Part shown: positions 11,289 to 23,772 of the stretch, one piece after another
Layout of the letters: each line of letters opens with the position of its first letter
Position numbering within the stretch: the first letter of the stretch is position 1
The notes under the pieces: generated by a model
The model's database searches: none
The model's input: only the letters and a program-made list of their open reading frames with translations
What the model was told of the DNA's origin: nothing
Made by a program: the position numbers and the translations under genes
Origin: Siphonodentalium dalli
Taxonomy: Eukaryota > Mollusca > Scaphopoda > Gadilida > Siphonodentaliidae
Direction of reading: 5' to 3'
Assembly (NCBI GenBank): GCA_032622095.1
Contig: CP136067.1
Location: 91,134,707 to 91,198,706, forward strand
DNA length: 64,000 bases

Positions 11289-12360
11289 TCTATAATCGTA
11301 GGACTCATGCGTTTCTGCTGAATTGAACTAGTGCCTATGCTTTTCTGCTGAGCTGCACTGACGTTTGATCGCAAAATAAAATTATAATCATTATCAAAGC
11401 ACAAGTTTGGATAACACCGCCATAAACAGTGACATATTATGATGTTGAGCTCGTATCGTCAATACAATTAGAGTTATAACTTATAAAACTAAGAATTACT
11501 GCTAAAGTATTTCTACCAATTGGGTAACTAGATTCGGGTTGAGCTGGAACTTGAGAAATTTCCATTTCAACCAGTTGAAATGCCGTTGAAAACCGAAGGG
11601 TTAAGCGATTATCGCAATAGGATATTGGAACACCGTGTGCGTAACGTAACTATCACAAGTATAACGTACTCTGAGTCTGATAACAACTTATCGCCAAATT
11701 CATGCTTCAAACAGTTTAAACATGTCATCTTCGGCTTCTTTTATTTTATTGTTATGAAAATTAATAACAAATGGGGTGATAAATATGTATAATATGTATA
11801 TAACGACAAATAGAGTCAAATTAGCCATTTTCCCGTGAAACTTATTATAGGCAAGCCAGGTACAAAAATTGGTGAAATATGAGTACGAACGTCAAAGTGT
11901 TCCCCTATCGTATTGCGATAATTTCCAATCATCACCGCGAAGCGAAGCCTCCAATGGCGATTATAAAGTTCATTCATATTTCGGCTGTTCAGTCTTCTGA
12001 GCTATTAAAACTTTCTTGGATATCTTGGAAGGATTGTTTTGATATGTATATATCGGATTAACCTTCCAAAAAGGTGAGTTTGACGCCTGCATTTCTTGGC
12101 ATGAATATTAACGAGCGCTCGTCTGCATGTACAGTCATTGCCGAATCGGCGTGTTTTTGTGAAAATGTCACCAAGATTTCTCCACTCGATTCTCTTAAAA
12201 TGCACCCTAATCGGTCAATTTCTTTTGATAATTCTATGTAAATACATCTTAGCTACTATTCGGATGAGCTGTCCCGGTCGAAAAAGGTTTAGTTTGACCA
12301 AAACGGCTACTGACAAAGTTTGTTTACAAAACCAGCTCGATGACCCGTCCACGCTGTAAT
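11289..12360. other. No gene; one dispersed repeat
   Basis: A piece at about 11990-12100 (ACCTTCCAAAAAGGTGAGTTTG) recurs at about 15440-15560 in the same orientation. Nothing else recognised. Confidence 0.45.
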
Positions 12361-12362
12361 TT

Positions 12363-12898
12363 GTAAATTTATTATCGAAAATAAATTCAATTTCTTCCAT
12401 CTAAAACATAATTACGCGCTGGACTCTGTCATTTTAGGAATATATAAGTATCCCACGCAGACACACCAAGTCTCAGCTCAAATTTAAAAAAAAATGACAG
12501 TTTTATCGACATAAATCGATTTTAATGCCAAATCCCATGTTAAATTTTATCATCGAAAAAAAATAATTTCCTCCATCTAAAACATAATTACGTGCTGTAC
12601 CCTGTCATTTTAGGAATATATAAGTATCCCACGCAGACACACCAAGTTTCAGCTCAAATTTTGAAAAATGACAGTTTTATCGACATAAATCGATTTTATG
12701 CCAAATCCCATGTTAAATTTTATCATCGAAAAAAATTCATTTACTCCATCTAAAACATAATTACGTGCTGTACCCTGTCATTTTAGGAATATATAAGTAT
12801 CCCACGCAGACACACCAAATCTCAGCTTAAAATTTTGAAAAATGAGAGATTTATCGACATAAATCGATTTGTATGGCAGATTCCATGTTAAATAAATT
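12363..12898. repeat. Three-copy tandem repeat of about 178 bp
   Basis: Units start near 12363, 12540 and 12713 and share TAAAACATAATTACG, ATATATAAGTATCCCACGCA and TTTATCGACATAAATCGATT. Copies two and three are the most alike. Confidence 0.9.
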
Positions 12899-12999
12899 TT
12901 AGGGCCCTGCAAATGTTTTCTGAGCTGTTCCATATTGGCACCAGAGTCCATATTTGACCGGTTCTACCTGATAATTGTGCGACAGTACAGTCGCGTTAC

Positions 13000-13650
13000 T
13001 TTATACATCAACATTGGTCATTATCACCCGACAAATTTATTTCGGTCTATCGTATCAACCGCTATTTCCCCTGCGTAGCCTGACTAAGTGTCAACATTGG
13101 TCTTTATCGCTCCACTAATTTGTATCGTTTCATCGGTATGAATTCCATATCCAATTATCCATATATAACCAACCCAACCTCTAATCCCGGTCCAAATTTT
13201 TTTTTTTTCATCGCTATAGTCACGTTACGTAATATTTTATCGCGTGATACTTGTACTTATAAGTCTATGGTATTACTATAGTATACCATATATGTATATC
13301 AATTGCTATTCCTTTCTATATAATCCTGGTGCCATCTATAGATATAGAATTAATATCAGACCCCCCCCCCCCCCAATTTTATATCATTGCTGCTTTAGTA
13401 CAGTCGCGATGCATTACATGGCAACATCGCTCCACTAATTTCTGTCAGTTCATCGGTACGAACCCCTTTTTCTCCGAGTCCATATAACCAACCCAACATC
13501 CTATCCCGTATTACTATAGAAGTCCATAAATGACTATTCTGGCACTACTAGTATATGGAGATAACTAAGATTATGACACCCCCACCCTATTTTATAGCCT
13601 TGTTTCAACAGTATAGTTGAGATGCATAATATGTCAACATTGGTCGTTAC
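13000..13650. repeat. Degenerate repeat with CAACATTGGTC and ACCAACCCAAC words, plus a poly-C run
   Basis: TCAACATTGGTC or close forms occur near 13010, 13093 and 13634, and CATCGGTA plus ACCAACCCAAC near 13130-13175 and 13453-13497, suggesting an old period of about 330 bp. A C run lies at about 13361-13375. Confidence 0.55.
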
Positions 13651-14090
13651 CCATAATTATGCTGTGGTTAAGTGGTCAATTACTTTGGGCATTACTGTAA
13701 CCAATATAAGGATTTGAGGTTTAATGATAACTCAATCCAGATACAGTAATGTCCAAAGTAATTGACCACTTAACCACAGCACAATAATGGGTAATTTGTC
13801 AGGATTTTAAATGCTGAAAAATACCCACAATTCGGCTGTGGTAAAGTGGTCAATTACTTTGGGCATTACTGTAACCAATATAAGGATTTGAGGTTTAATG
13901 ATAACTCAATCCTCATACATAATGTCAAAGTAATTGACCACTTAACCACAGCAGAATTATTGGTAATTTTTCAGGATTTTAAATCCTGAAAAATTACCAA
14001 TAATTCTGCTGTGGTTAAGTGGTCAATTACTTTGGCATTACTGTAACCAATATAAGGATGTGAGGTTTAATGAGATCTCCATCCACATAA
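13647..14090. mobile_element. Tandem array of palindromic MITEs
   Basis: The unit is itself an inverted repeat: GCTGTGGTTAAGTGGTCAAT at 13661 is answered by ATTGACCACTTAACCACAGC ending at 13780. The unit recurs at about 13840 and, partially, at about 14011, a period of about 175 bp. Copies two and three are linked by a 55-bp palindrome centred in GGATTTTAAATCC (about 13950-14008), so the stretch can fold at several scales. Confidence 0.8.
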
Positions 14091-14519
14091 CTGATAAATA
14101 TGTGTGAAAATTAAACAAAAAAATTAAATTACATGATGGCATCCAATATGGACAACCTAATTCTGCTCCAAAAAAATGTATATTGATATATGGATGTTTA
14201 TGGAGGAAACCGATTATGTCAATGATATTTTCATTAACTGGGATCCAAAACCCGACCTACGGGAGCGTGCTTCGCGCGCGACTGTATCTTAAACATACCG
14301 GTATGTGCATATTTAATAAGCCAACAATTGGAATCCCAACAGAGAAGATTGGCGGTGGTCCCTTGCGCATAGACATCGTTGATGATCTCTATAGGAAATC
14401 AAATTGACATTTAATAGAGAATTTCGATTAACTGCAATAACTTAAGGAATCTCTAATTAGGGCTGCATGGTAATGAAAAAAAACATATCGAATAACTTAT
14501 TATTTAACTAACCAAATAA

Positions 14520-14975
14520 CTGATTGCGCTCAAGCCCAATACGAATATTCCTTATGTTATTGTGCTTAAGCGACGTTAAAGATACCTTATTGCGCTTATT
14601 GTGCAATAAGAAATATTCTTATTGCGCTTAAGTGTAATAAGACATTCCTTATTACACATAATCGAAATTACATTCATATTGCACTTAATCGCAATTAATA
14701 TCTCTCTCATTAGATCGCCCTTGTGCAAATAGTAGAATAATCCTATATTTGTTCCACCCATTGTACCATGGAGATGGACTACACCACCTGAATTATAGGG
14801 AGTTTATGTACTATATATAATATATTCCTTATTAAGAGATACCTTATTGAGTTTTATTATCTAAGCGCAATATGAAAATTCCATCATTGCACTTAAACAC
14901 AGTTAAATACTTCCATATTGCGCTTAAGCACAATGGAGATTCCCATATTGCGCTTAAGCACAATTAGCTCTTCTT
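14520..14975. repeat. Field of CTTAAG-centred palindromes
   Basis: At least eight degenerate copies of TTGCGCTTAAGCGCAA-type half or full palindromes, most as TTGCGCTTAAGCACAAT, spaced 20-40 bp apart in two clusters (14520-14700 and 14860-14975). The copies occur on both strands because the motif is nearly self-complementary. Confidence 0.7.
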
Positions 14976-14999
14976 GCGCTTAATTAAAAGAAATTGTTA

Positions 15000-17450
15000 T
15001 AATTGTATTGTATCTATTGTTTTGTCCTTTAATATGGTACATCATGTACACATAAGTTATGCTAGAAAAGTAGTACTATTGTTACTAATAGTACTCGTAG
15101 TAGTTAATACCACCTTACTGTCAATATTCTATCATGGTTAGTTTCAAAATCATAACGTTAATTGTTATTACTATGTGTGTGTATTGTACATGTACATCAG
15201 TCATCAATTAACAAACGTAAGCAGAGCCTGGTTGAATATCTACCATATATGGTGGGTTATTCCCACTTCAAGCTGTTGATGTCATTGAGACATTCAATGT
15301 TATTTTGCTATTTTGTATGCGAACTAGTAGACCCTCCAATAGCTTATCATTACCACTCGGGAAAGTGGGTGTTTTTCCTCAATTAATTGAATTTCTTGTT
15401 ATAAGTGTTTATTTTTCTCTCGTTTTCAACTGTCTGACTGTTTCTGCGTCCCAAGCTATTAAACTGTGTGGGATATCTTTAAAGGTGTTTAGAAAGGATT
15501 GTTGTGATATCTAGTTATTGGATGTACCTTCCAAAAAGGTGAGTTTGAGGCCTGCAATTGTGGCCAGCAGTTCTCAAATAGATCGTATGTGATATTACAC
15601 GAACAGTAATACGGATAACTTAGCATTGAGTGGAAAACAATTATCCGAATTTAGAGAACGTTTTGTGATTAAAATTTTCCCCATTGTGTATTATTATGCA
15701 GGTTATTAACGAACCAAAGCCGGAGGCTTTGGTTCATATATACATGTAGACTATATCTGATTTTGTGACGTCACCAATTAATATCTAATACGGTACTGGT
15801 GTTTTGAATTTTTGCGAGCACTTTTGTCGCAAAGTAGATCGGTGGGCTTAAAGCATTAATGTTGTAATCTGAAATAAACGCCTGCGTCTTTCAATGTCCG
15901 GCGTTCCAAGATGATGGGATTTACTATCGGAATTATGCACAGTGAAGGTCATTCATAGCCGCGGTTTACATTTTATTGAGAACATAATTATAACATATTA
16001 TGGACTGTCAAATATTTGCATTGGAGTGGCTTAAAATAAAAATGTCGCGTGCAATGGGAAAATCTCAATCACTCTGGCTGGGCTGGTAACAATACTGGAA
16101 TCTAAATCGAAATTCGTGATGCAAGCAAACGTTATTATATCGCATTTAAATTATCCTAATATTACAAAGTACATACGTAAATCTGATAATCCTCAGATAT
16201 CCTTCTATGTTCATGAATCGACAAGAAACACATACCTATGGACAAAGCAGACGATTTTTTCAGGTTATCGAAAATTGGGTCGATGGTGAGAGCTACATGA
16301 GTTTCGTTGAAATCGACATGATGACATTTTATGAATGAAATCGACAAGCTCCTTCGTATAGTACACATCTCAATCGGATTGCGCACACAACGTCAATAAT
16401 ATAATGGTTAATTTCAGTAAAATACTCCCCTCTAGACAACAACAAACAGTCTTGACTTTTGAATACTTTCAGTTTGATGTTGGTGGTTTATACTCTATTA
16501 TAATTGGTACAAAAGGAACGGCTTTTAAATTTTTTATTTAGGCTTTAAGACTGAGTCGTTGAGCTCGTAGTTTGTTAGCATTGTGCATCTCTGATTTCTC
16601 ACATGCCTTGATGTATGATATGATTGACCTAATTTATACACGAAATTGTTATAGGACCCACTCTGTCGATGAACCCTTGTGCATGTCTGGAGTGCAATAT
16701 ATCATAATCACACCACGATATAAGGCCTAAGTTAATATTATTTGATGGGAGTACGCATCTATGAAGTTATTTATATGATTAAAAAGACACAGTTATATCC
16801 TAGCTTATGTGTGTGTTTAGCCGTGGTTCGTTAACTACGCCAGCGTATGGTCATATTAGCAATATTATTACAATTTTATCGAATATAATATTGGGAAAAT
16901 CTGAGATCCGGTTGGATATGCAGCATTTGACATTTCAAAATTAAAGACTTGGGGAAATTATCCTGTCAAAGAAAACCGGACTTTAAAGACATGTTATAGT
17001 TGAATTACCTAAAACAAAACACCAGTCAAATGTCTAAACCTAATCTAATGTTATTGGTGGTGTTAACGTCACTTTGTAGGGTTCATTAGATATATGGGTT
17101 ATGCACCAGTAACTAGAATACATCTGAGTAATTGTTTTATTAGCATGCATGGCAGGAGAAACATAAAATGTTTTATGTATGGTTGTCTTGTCTTTCTGAA
17201 TTGAAGATAATACGAATTTTCTTGAATCAAGAAAACATTAATTTCCACTCATCATCTTCAGTTATGTTCTAATGAATACATAAAGTTCACCGGAGACTTT
17301 GTTTTATTTTCCGTAAGCCCTTCCGAAACAGAAATGATTCCGAAAATCGGGAATGTGTTAATATTTACCACCACCACAAGTGATTGATGTAAATGTTGTA
17401 TTCCATTAAAACATGCACATTCTTTAAAACAAAAATAAACAGGACACGTT
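15000..17450. other. Intergenic; one hairpin, no gene
   Basis: A perfect hairpin at 15712-15736 (GAACCAAAGCC, loop GGA, GGCTTTGGTTC) and the second copy of the dispersed repeat at about 15395-15560. No recognised frame. Confidence 0.45.
17303..17308 (-). promoter_or_regulatory. Candidate polyadenylation signal of the minus-strand lectin
   Basis: An AATAAA hexamer on the minus strand lies about 310 bp downstream of the lectin stop codon at 17621. The position is reasonable, but the sequence is AT-rich and the hexamer can occur by chance. Confidence 0.3.
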
Positions 17451-17540
17451 TTTAGAAAGGACGGTTTGAAATATCAGGAACATGTCTAGGCAAAACGGAT
17501 GTTTGAACTTTTGTGCCCGCGACCCACCCTTCACACTCAG

Positions 17541-17661
17541 AGTATTTGGCACAGAGTAGGTCGCGCTCCACCTCTCCACACGCAGAGTATTTGACACATA
17601 GCAGGTCGCGCTTCACCCCTTCACATACGTGGTACATGTATTTGGCACAGAGTAGGTCGCG
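17541..17661 (-). repeat. Triplicated end of the lectin exon
   Basis: A 25-bp block containing the codons for RPTLCQI occurs three times: at 17637-17661, where it is part of the lectin exon, and again at 17586-17610 and 17541-17565, both downstream of the stop. Spacings are 51 and 45 bp. The extra copies are in non-coding sequence but keep the cysteine-containing block nearly unchanged. Confidence 0.8.
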
Positions 17662-17832
17662 CAGTGTAGCCTGGTCCGTCCCACGTGAACCATCCACTTG
17701 GGACCACGGCTAAGACGAGATATTCGCCACCGCTTGGTGGTATTACCCAGTCGAGGAATGGCACTGGAATACCGTCATGTCCATACATCACGTTGTCACC
17801 AAATGTGTTGTATCCATCGACGTAAATAAAAC
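17621..17832 (-). CDS. Exon 3: second half of a C-type lectin domain, with stop
   Basis: The exon opens after TTATTACAG and supplies the last two bases of a codon (phase 1), as required by the donor at 23563. It encodes FIYVDGYNT, a loop with VPFLDW and SGGEYLVL, then GWFTWDGPG and the terminal RPTLCQ, followed by a TGA at 17621-17623. These correspond to the CTLD positions WIGL, the EPN/GGEDC loop, WND and the final ICE. The calcium-site triplets are degenerate (no EPN or QPD; WDG in place of WND) and the inner cysteine pair is absent (GGEYL where GGEDC is usual), so calcium-dependent sugar binding is doubtful. The paralogue at 8414 shares this, so it is a family trait and not decay. An AATAAA on the minus strand at 17303-17308, about 310 bp past the stop, is a plausible polyadenylation signal. 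Confidence 0.8.
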
Positions 17833-20800
17833 CTGTAATAATCGATAAAAGGCTGACTCCATATGTGACACAATCACGATGTGGAATCATGTGGTTTCAA
17901 GTTTATGAATATCATGCTCTCAAAATGGCCGAGGCGATCGTACACGCGACCAGAAACGAGGGAAATGTAATAAACTAAGATATGACATGCTGCAGAGTAT
18001 TTGGCAGCTACGAACATATTCGATACTATTTTTTCAAACAAGCTGATACGTCATTCGTGTTCAAACTCACCGCTGTTTGCTCTAACAGTCGAAGGATTCT
18101 CCTAAATATATGGACTGGTGTGTTTCGCGAACATCTGGCAGTCTGACTGGCAACTTTAGTCAGAATGTTATAGATATCTACTGAGTAATTAGGATCAGAT
18201 AAGGTATCAACTTGTTCTAAAAATAAAAAATCGTATGCTCGTGACAGTCAAAATACTACGTGTTGTGTCAGTTCATCATTATTTATGTGTTGTACGTTTG
18301 CGCTCGTCTCTGTCATTTTAAATGCGTGGTACTCACCGATTCTAAACTACGCGATTCCCAGTCGTGGCACTGAAACACCACATGTACCCATTCAAACCCA
18401 GCACATTCTTACATGGGACACATGAACTATATAAGTGATGGGTTTATGTGTTCATTTCGCGACATCTGTGCTACAAGAATGATGGTGATAACGACTATTG
18501 TGTCGATATTTTTGTCCAGAAAGCCAAAAGTTAACGTACAACATTTTGACTAATTTAGAGTCAAATTCGGCAGGACATCATGTACATATCCACCGCATGG
18601 TCTCGCCAAACAAACACTCTCGGTGAATTGTTTACTGATAACAAGTAGGTGTGTAACCGTGTACAGTGTCTACAATGTAAACACACTAATTGCATACAAG
18701 TGCATGTGTGTCCACCCTTAAGTCTTTTGTACGCGGTGGGCAATTACTAAACTATATCGATTGGTCATTGGGTTGGTTATAATGCGATCCTATTACTAAC
18801 TTCACTGTTTATGTGTTGATGACATCGTTTTGTTATGCTGCCCTGGGGATGACATTTGCTTCGGTACAGATTGGTTATTGAATGCGTTCTTATATGTTAG
18901 ACGATACAATGTGTCCCTGGTGATCCAGTTCCATGAATGTGTTTATTGTTCTCCGATATCGTCTAAAATCGATAACCACCCCTGTGCAAGGAACCCTGCT
19001 AATTTTGTATGATGCTGGTTGGTACTTCTGCACTGCTTTGATGACTTGGTGCTGTTATACAAATTTACCGTTATTTGTCATTTTTTGCTGTGTCTGACTA
19101 GTCTGAACGAATCGAAGAAGAACTAGTGCTGTAACAGCTGTATAGTCAAGAACCTTTTAAGGGTCACATTTTCCAAAATTTTCTGGTATTTCCAAATGGA
19201 TTTTCTCAAAATATGTCAGGAATTTATTTGGTAAAGCGATTATCGTGGCTCAATAGTTAAGAACTATCGAACAATTGGATGTTATAATCTCATTTACTTC
19301 ACTTTTATGTTATGACAAATATTGAAAATTTCACTGTTTTCAGGTACCAAGAACTTCTTTAAAATAAAGTTCTTTCAAACGTGCTGTTCATATATCCATT
19401 ATATCATTTATGAAGATCATGAGACTTAGTTATTCTTGATTCGTGAAATGTTATGCTTATTTTCTTTTAGAAAGGAAACCACCCACAACTACTTTGCTAT
19501 ATTTGAGAACGTTCATGTCATACATGTTGATGAACGAAAACTTGGACTGAGATGAGTTGTGTCATGGGTTAATAACCATGTTAAAGGTGGATACCATATC
19601 TTTTAACACTGTGGCCTAATTATAATTGATTGCCCCCTGTTTGGGTGGACCACACTGGTTGGATTGGAGTGGTGTGTGCAAGTATTAATTTGTCTAGCTG
19701 TGTTTGGTAGCGAACGGGACAAGAAGAAAACAATATTTTCAAACTCTCACATGTAGTAGAATCCATTGTTTTGCCATGTCTTAATAATTCCTGAGATTAT
19801 AAATACAATGAAGATGATGATTTCTGAAGTTGAAGATTTTTCGCCGGATAGATCCAGAGAAATTCTTTGTTGAAAATGTCTTGCCATTTCGACTGCATTT
19901 ATGCACAGAGTAAACTAGTTCAACGATGGTTGCACTGGTGCTTTTAAAACGTCAGGATTATGGTATGGTATGGCACAGTATATTTTCCACAATAAGCACA
20001 CCCATAACTACTATTTGTTATAACATATTACCTTTGAACGTTTCATACGCCTAACTCGATTCGTTGAGGTTAGCCGCGAAAATGAAAACTTTAGATAAAC
20101 TATGACGATGTTTTGTTATTAACAGCATCAATGTTTCCTATCAGCACCATAGCATTTCAACAGGATCGGCCAATACTGTAGAGAATTAACAGGCACACTT
20201 AACCACCACCGTAAACCTGCTATCACCAAACCGGAAGGTGTCACCGACACCGGATCAATGTTTTAAGCAAATGAGCATAGCTTGCTCTCACCCCGGTACC
20301 TTTAATAGAAATTCTCGCTCGATTTAGATGTTTTCATAAATTATAGGAACCTTTTGACGTTAGATAGTTCGTAAGTATCCGCTATTGCGCCCGATCCGCA
20401 TAGCATTATATATACTTAATTGTGCCACGTATACGCACCGTTGAGCTCCCCGTTACGGTATATACAGCGTCATAATAGACTTATTGCAGGTACATTCTCA
20501 GAAGGGTGATAACCCGATATATTGATTTACTTTCGACAAAATAACGGAAATATCTGAAACAATTTACAACACCACATATTATCAATTTTGAATTTATATA
20601 AGTCAAATTTCCTTATTGTTGGGCTTGGTGTAGGCTTTGTGGTGCTCTTTAAAATTAGTTATTCTAGATAAAAACGCTCATAAAAAACGATCTTTATTTA
20701 AAATAAATATCAATGGGAGGAAACTATTTCACAAGAATCGATTATATCGCCTATCGGGTTCCGTCTCTATCGAATTAAGTCCCGTCTCTTTCGCGACTTG

Positions 20801-23562
20801 AAACAAATGTTTTCAAAGTTTTGACCTCCATTTATACACTAAATGTTAAAACAGAACGTATTTTACAAAAACTATCGCTTGATTGTGTCTTTGTGCGTAA
20901 TTATTGGTGATAATAATGCGAAGTCGGCTATTCTTTTCACACTTAGAAGTCGCATCATACACGTATATGACTATAATATAGATTCGGATATTGTACACGT
21001 AAACCGCGATGTATACCCTGACCAGTAATATGGGACCGGAGACTATATGGTGGTATTGGTCCTACTCAAAGTAAAGTTTGTAGTGACGTATTCATCGATT
21101 TCAATTATGTATAAGGCTATGTAAAACCGGTTGTATTGTGAGCGTATCCGATAATTGTCGGCTTCTAGCGAAGTTGACAATCGATGAGGGCTTTTTATCG
21201 TTCATGGTGATGCCAATTATTTAAGCGGCACCACATCGATATGTCGTGTTATATGCCACTGCCATGGTGATAGTATAATGATAGTTTTACTGAATTTCTA
21301 AATGGGTGGAACAGATCATAACTCCACTATAGAGGGTATAAATTAAATTAATATATATTTTAAAATAAATTCGTTGATTCTTTCATATATTAGTTTATTA
21401 AGAAGTCTTGGTTGGAGTTGATTTTCTTAACAATCTTATTTCTTATTTCAGTGCAGCATGTTGGTGGCAATTGAATAATGATTTGATACATTTCAGTGAT
21501 TTAAGAAACTCCTGTCGTGTAAAACGAAAATGAAAACCACACAGGCATCGCATATAATCACATAATCTACCAATAAGTAATACGTTCATAACGTTCACTA
21601 AACCTCATAATTGAGAACGTTCGTTAGTACAGTATCTACCGTTTTGGGCGACCGTAGTATATGCACTCTTTTTTCTTTTCTTTTTTCTTAAGAAAGAAGA
21701 ATAACAACAGAGGAAGAGACAATATACATTAACGCATTCATGCTCTCAATCCAAGACATGGAAGAGTTTCACTCTCCCATGCCCTGGATACTTTTTTACG
21801 TGTGACATGAAATTAGAAAATATTTAAAGGCACACAATGTGTTCGGACAATTTTAACAAACACCGTTCAACTTAAAAGCAAGACGAATCAGCGATGCCTG
21901 GTACTACCTTGACATATTTTTGCCAGAAATCGACTTTATTTAGCTACAACAATGGTGATAAAAAACAATAGATTATTTTTTTGTCTTCATCACAACTTTA
22001 AATTTCACTTTTTAAACAGCTAAAGTGGTCGATGGTGTATAATATTTAAGGTTTGGAGATTCAATGTTCCAAACTCTATGTGCAGCTTTAATTGATTTAA
22101 GTTCTGAGTTTAATATAAACAGTATAATTATTAAATTTAACCATATTGAAACCGTATTGTAAATATTGTAAATACTGGTTGGTTCGACAGCAAAAGGGGA
22201 AAATACACAACGCTCGCTTGAAATGCGTTTGGGACTGTGACTGAAAAATGTTGTGATGTGGTTAATCAAACCATGTATATATATATATATATTGACGTTC
22301 TCGTGAAAGCATATGCAATCTTAATAAGAGGCTGTCATAATATTCTAGACTGACAAAAATTAAAAACAATTTAAAACTTCCTATTTTGAAAGCGGATAGC
22401 TGGTCAACAAAACCTACCACTCAATGTTCTGAGTTAAACTATCATACATGTATCTACTCAATTGTTTGAGTTAACTATTGTTCAGTACAGAAAACGTCCA
22501 TAATGTGGTGTAATTATGTCAAATCGGACAGGCCACATGACAGTTGGGAATATATGTACATGTATGTACAGTCCCTGCGTATCACACTAATTCCTGGTTG
22601 GTGATTTGCCCATTTCTGTCAATTGGATCATGCGTTTGACCTGGATGACTAAATGTAATAAATATTATAACAAGCCACGTGTTCTAAGTGCGAGGCTAGA
22701 CACAAATCGATCGACAATGCGCGGATATAATTGTGTCCAATTTACAGTGCAGCATGGTATAATATCCAACAGCAGACACATTTCCAAAAATAATCAGCTT
22801 AGTTTAATAAACTCAATCAGGAAACTGCTATTTATATATAAGAACTGAACGCAGTTTGAGGGTTTTAGTGAGTGGTATGTCGCGGTTGTTGTTGGAGATC
22901 AATTGATGGCCACAGCGATGTACCCTTCAATAAAACAAACTCAAACTACAAGACAGTGCAACAGAAAAAAATTCATGCTATAAGGAGATTAAAGGCACTG
23001 ATGGCCATCGTGGTGGGTATTACTGTTAAAATAGTCACATCCGTTAAAACCGCCATAGACAGAAAGAATATTAAAATATAGACTGAGTTTGTTCTTATAC
23101 CAGCCATTAACACAATTTTGCGTTTTGAAACCATTGTACTGCAAACATAACTGTTATAATGATTTTGTCAACACACATTGGTGAAGTAAGTTAACATATT
23201 TTAGTCTGAATATAATTTTCAGAAATGTGTCAATGCTTTGACCTTATCCATTGTTTACCGCCAGGTTCTGAATAAACTTTGGTATCTTAGCGAACCAATT
23301 GGACTCTCGATAATACCACATCAACCGTAATGTGGTCACATGTAACAATACAATTTTTAAACAAAGTTTGTCTATTTTTGAATGTACTTGTTGATGGTTG
23401 TAGTTGTGTTACAAACTTTTATATTTTTGTGTTCTTATTTCGCATGAACTTACTTCGAAGGTCATGGGTACTCTAACAATAGTAGAACAATTTTGTTTGT
23501 TTTTATTATTTACATATAATAACTGCGAACACCATATGGTCATTAAAATGTGTTTAGCTTAC
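17833..23562 (-). other. Second intron of the minus-strand lectin
   Basis: The interval between lectin exons 3 and 2 is strikingly poor in the tandem repeats that fill the rest of the window; apart from a short (TA)n at about 22273-22294 I see no array, TIR element or SINE. No internal exon is evident. Confidence 0.5.
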
Positions 23563-23772
23563 CATCAGTGTATGAGAATGAAGTAAGCAGTAGAGATATC
23601 AGGGCGTCCATCATGTTCCGGTTCTCAATAACAACCAAGTGCGCAGAGTCTGCTGCACAAAGTATTTTGGCATCTGGCCAACTTCGCTCGGTCGGGATGT
23701 ATTTCAAGCAGTAGTCCTTGCCATCAAGGCTATACACATCATACCCGAGAGCTGCTGGACATCCGACAGGAT
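23563..23772 (-). CDS. Exon 2: first half of a C-type lectin domain
   Basis: The exon is 210 nt, exactly 70 codons, in phase 1-1, with acceptor TATACACAG at its 5' side and donor GATG|GTAAGC at its 3' side. It encodes the N-terminal half of a long-form CTLD: CPAALGYDVYS, a short G-K-D-Y-C hairpin (the extra N-terminal cysteine pair), then helix 1 with SWPDAKILC and the strand SAHLVVIEN, which is the classic Cys/Ala/His-Leu-x-x-I core. The next exon on the same strand with the matching phase is at 17621-17832. The frame is intact, unlike the plus-strand paralogue at 2342-2543, so this copy may be functional. The signal peptide must come from an upstream exon; the only candidate I see is at 62321-62591. 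I am confident of the domain and less sure of the full gene model. Confidence 0.8.
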
